A stretch of 64,000 nucleotides of DNA from Anditalea andensis (lineage in GTDB: Bacteria > Bacteroidota > Bacteroidia > Cytophagales > Cyclobacteriaceae): contig NZ_JMIH01000022.1 in assembly GCF_000714815.1 (NCBI RefSeq), positions 331,494 through 395,493 on the forward strand, written 5' to 3'. Below, piece by piece: positions 63,701 through 64,000 of the stretch. A model generated the notes under the pieces. That model made no database searches. It saw nothing but the letters and a program-made list of their open reading frames with translations, and was not told where the DNA came from. Every line of letters begins with the position of its first letter. The first letter of the stretch is position 1. Position numbers and translations under genes: made by a program.

Positions 63701-64000
63701 GGCCGTCCCCATACTGCTCACCATCATGTCCACCTGCTTTGGCCTGATCCCCTTTATCATGGAAGGACAAAATGAGATCTTCTGGTTTTCTTTGGCGATA
63801 GGTACGATAGGGGGGTTGGTTTTTTCTATTGTGGGGGTATTTTGGGCGTTGCCTGTATTTTTGTGGAGGCGTTCTCGCAAGTCTCTGACTAGGGAGTGCT
63901 GTTATAGAGTCTCTGACTCAAGTGTAATGGAGTCTCAGACTCTGGAACAAGGTGCCGCATCGGAGATGCTTGCACAACTAACTGCATGCGGTTCTCGCAA
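60783..64000 (+). CDS. RND efflux permease, second subunit (runs to window edge)
   Basis: Opens with GTG 60783 (overlapping the preceding TGA) and reads TPFRIIISFIVLSVIGFALV as helix 1, then porter sequence (ITYNVPGSSPELVEKL), helix 4 motif GLIVDNAIIMIDH, and late helices (SFIGLFLIFSLFDF; FGLIPFIMEGQNEIFWF). No stop codon is seen before the window end. The normal end of the family would be near residue 1030, at WRRSRKSL (about 63867-63890); about 35 codons beyond that point are repetitive DNA read in frame. The real end may lie outside the window. Partner of the preceding permease. Confidence 0.93.
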   Translation, partial: MTPFRIIISFIVLSVIGFALVPRLSVDLNPREREPVLRITYNVPGSSPELVEKLGTSPLEGTFSQLADLKTINSSSHYDRGVITMRFDKHTDMEFKQFEVASLIRQVYPSMDAKVTYPLIYQTAQTQNQQVPILTYSINGPFASFEIKKITEDVLLSALNRFAEIEEVSVQGANDLQLYITYDIQKLQAFQISRGELMEAITSSFGTKYPGNIINSRDQTLFVQVDQTLTHMSQLENLLISSRFGKEIYLRDLAQITLEEAEAQRYYRINGNNSVTLSVTNREGVNKVLLASQVKKAINEASLLLPPGFEVRLENDDTEFLDKELNKIYKRSGLSILILIVFIFLINRNLKYLAVLFLGIVVNISITGIILYLMKVDIHLYSLAGLTISFGLIVDNAIIMIDHLHKHKNRKVFLALLAASLTTIVALLMVLLLPEEDRKNLTEFSQVVAVMLAVSLGVALLFTPAMYSMLFRDKNKTGRSLSIKQLRKRLKYFGLYNRLISFSAKYRKAYILLLILLFGIPIFYLPAKWEGQEWYNETIGNTVYQEDIRPHVDKLLGGSFRMFVRGVYEKSSYREMEKTRLYVNARLPFGNTLDQMDFLIREFEQYLKGVEGIDQFVSNVSSGQQASITITFKEEYERGALPYQLKGRLAVKSTDWSGANWSIYGVGQGFTAGAGGEGIPSFKVTMMGYNFDELEKQSEILAEKLLEHKRIQEVNTNERMGYNERKTEEFVLRFDQNQLALNNTDQYEVVNALLDVSKPSGPGAMVALDEKNYGVMVKERNAENYSKFDLEKRGLIGGRDNLFKVGDFGSLTKEITTNALHKENRQYIRLVSFDYMGSAKFGNEYLDQVLEDMKMNMPIGYTAKKQTWSWDSEKAQRQYSLLLLLMVGIYFICSVLFENLKQPFYIIAIVPISFIGLFLIFSLFDFYFDQGGYAAFVLLGGLAVNAAIFIVNDLNNRVSRTYNRNVLKSVGGKAVPILLTIMSTCFGLIPFIMEGQNEIFWFSLAIGTIGGLVFSIVGVFWALPVFLWRRSRKSLTRECCYRVSDSSVMESQTLEQGAASEMLAQLTACGSR
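63870..64000. repeat. palindromic repeat-like tail at the window edge
   Basis: From GTTCTCGCAAGTCTCTGACT onward the sequence is made of short inverted and direct repeats: AGAGTCTCTGACTC against GAGTCTCAGACTCT, and GTTCTCGCAA repeated at 63871 and 63991. It resembles REP-like intergenic elements, here continuous with the reading frame of the permease gene. Confidence 0.6.

Overview
The window looks like a chromosomal segment from a Bacteroidota bacterium, most likely of the Cytophagia (Cyclobacteriaceae/Fulvivirga/Marivirga-type). The case rests on lineage-typical gene families: TonB receptors with an N-terminal carboxypeptidase-like domain, a TonB receptor paired with DUF4249, DUF4252 proteins beside an ECF sigma factor, a PorG gene in the cluster nadK-porG-uppS-bamA-ompH-ompH, and a PorE-like TPR/propeller/OmpA lipoprotein. 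It is supported by Bacteroidota-type promoters (TTTG, 19 nt, TAnnTTTG) in front of the tRNA-Phe, the TPP riboswitch and a small peptide gene. Gene content is mostly housekeeping and envelope; species cannot be told from the sequence.

Layout. 1-2.0 kb: end of an alpha/beta hydrolase, a small membrane protein and a frameshifted IPT/TIG lipoprotein. 2.5-8 kb (minus): PnuC-type transporter with NadR-like kinase, a fatty acid desaturase, and a TPP riboswitch driving a TonB receptor (probably thiamine uptake). 8-13 kb (minus): PorE-like lipoprotein, a conserved Bacteroidota protein, a two-gene membrane Fe-S electron-transfer unit, then tRNA-Phe on plus. 13.3-15.2 kb: ECF sigma factor, anti-sigma-like protein and two DUF4252 proteins. 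15.4-17 kb: degenerate toxin-antitoxin-like remnant and a propeller-type lipoprotein. 17.5-21.9 kb (minus): mercuric-reductase-like flavoprotein with DUF427, tetrapyrrole-type methyltransferase, esterase, pdxJ. 21.9-31.7 kb (plus): yqeY, cvpA, a lone pabA/trpG-type amidotransferase, CBS protein, nadK, porG, uppS, bamA and two ompH/skp genes, closed by a strong terminator: an envelope-biogenesis cluster. 32.3-32.9 kb: transposase remnant. 33.5-36.9 kb: TonB receptor plus DUF4249 lipoprotein. 37.3-40 kb (minus): a quinone-stress-like set (MarR regulator, YceI, MhqO-like dioxygenase, MhqD-like esterase). 40.5-46.4 kb: exported amidohydrolase, then ybbP- and ybbA-like ABC genes divergent from a TesA-like lipoprotein. 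46.6-53.1 kb: outer membrane protein, propeller lipoprotein, sbcC and sbcD. 53.5-56.3 kb: RlpA-like protein, then a secreted four-cysteine peptide with a propeller lipoprotein and a CxxC lipoprotein. 56.7-64 kb: an RND efflux operon (adaptor and two permeases), the second permease still open at the window edge.

The most striking unexplained signals are two. First, an intergenic repeat of roughly 90-160 bp occurs eight times between 20 and 40 kb; in six copies its conserved 3' end abuts the start codon of an unrelated gene (methyltransferase, esterase, bamA, TonB receptor, DUF4249, MarR), so it supplies the leader of each. Second, the short peptide operon at 54.4-56.3 kb has a consensus promoter, a signal peptide, four cysteines in a predicted 33-residue mature peptide, an intra-operon terminator and a downstream CxxC lipoprotein, which together suggest an undescribed exported-peptide module.
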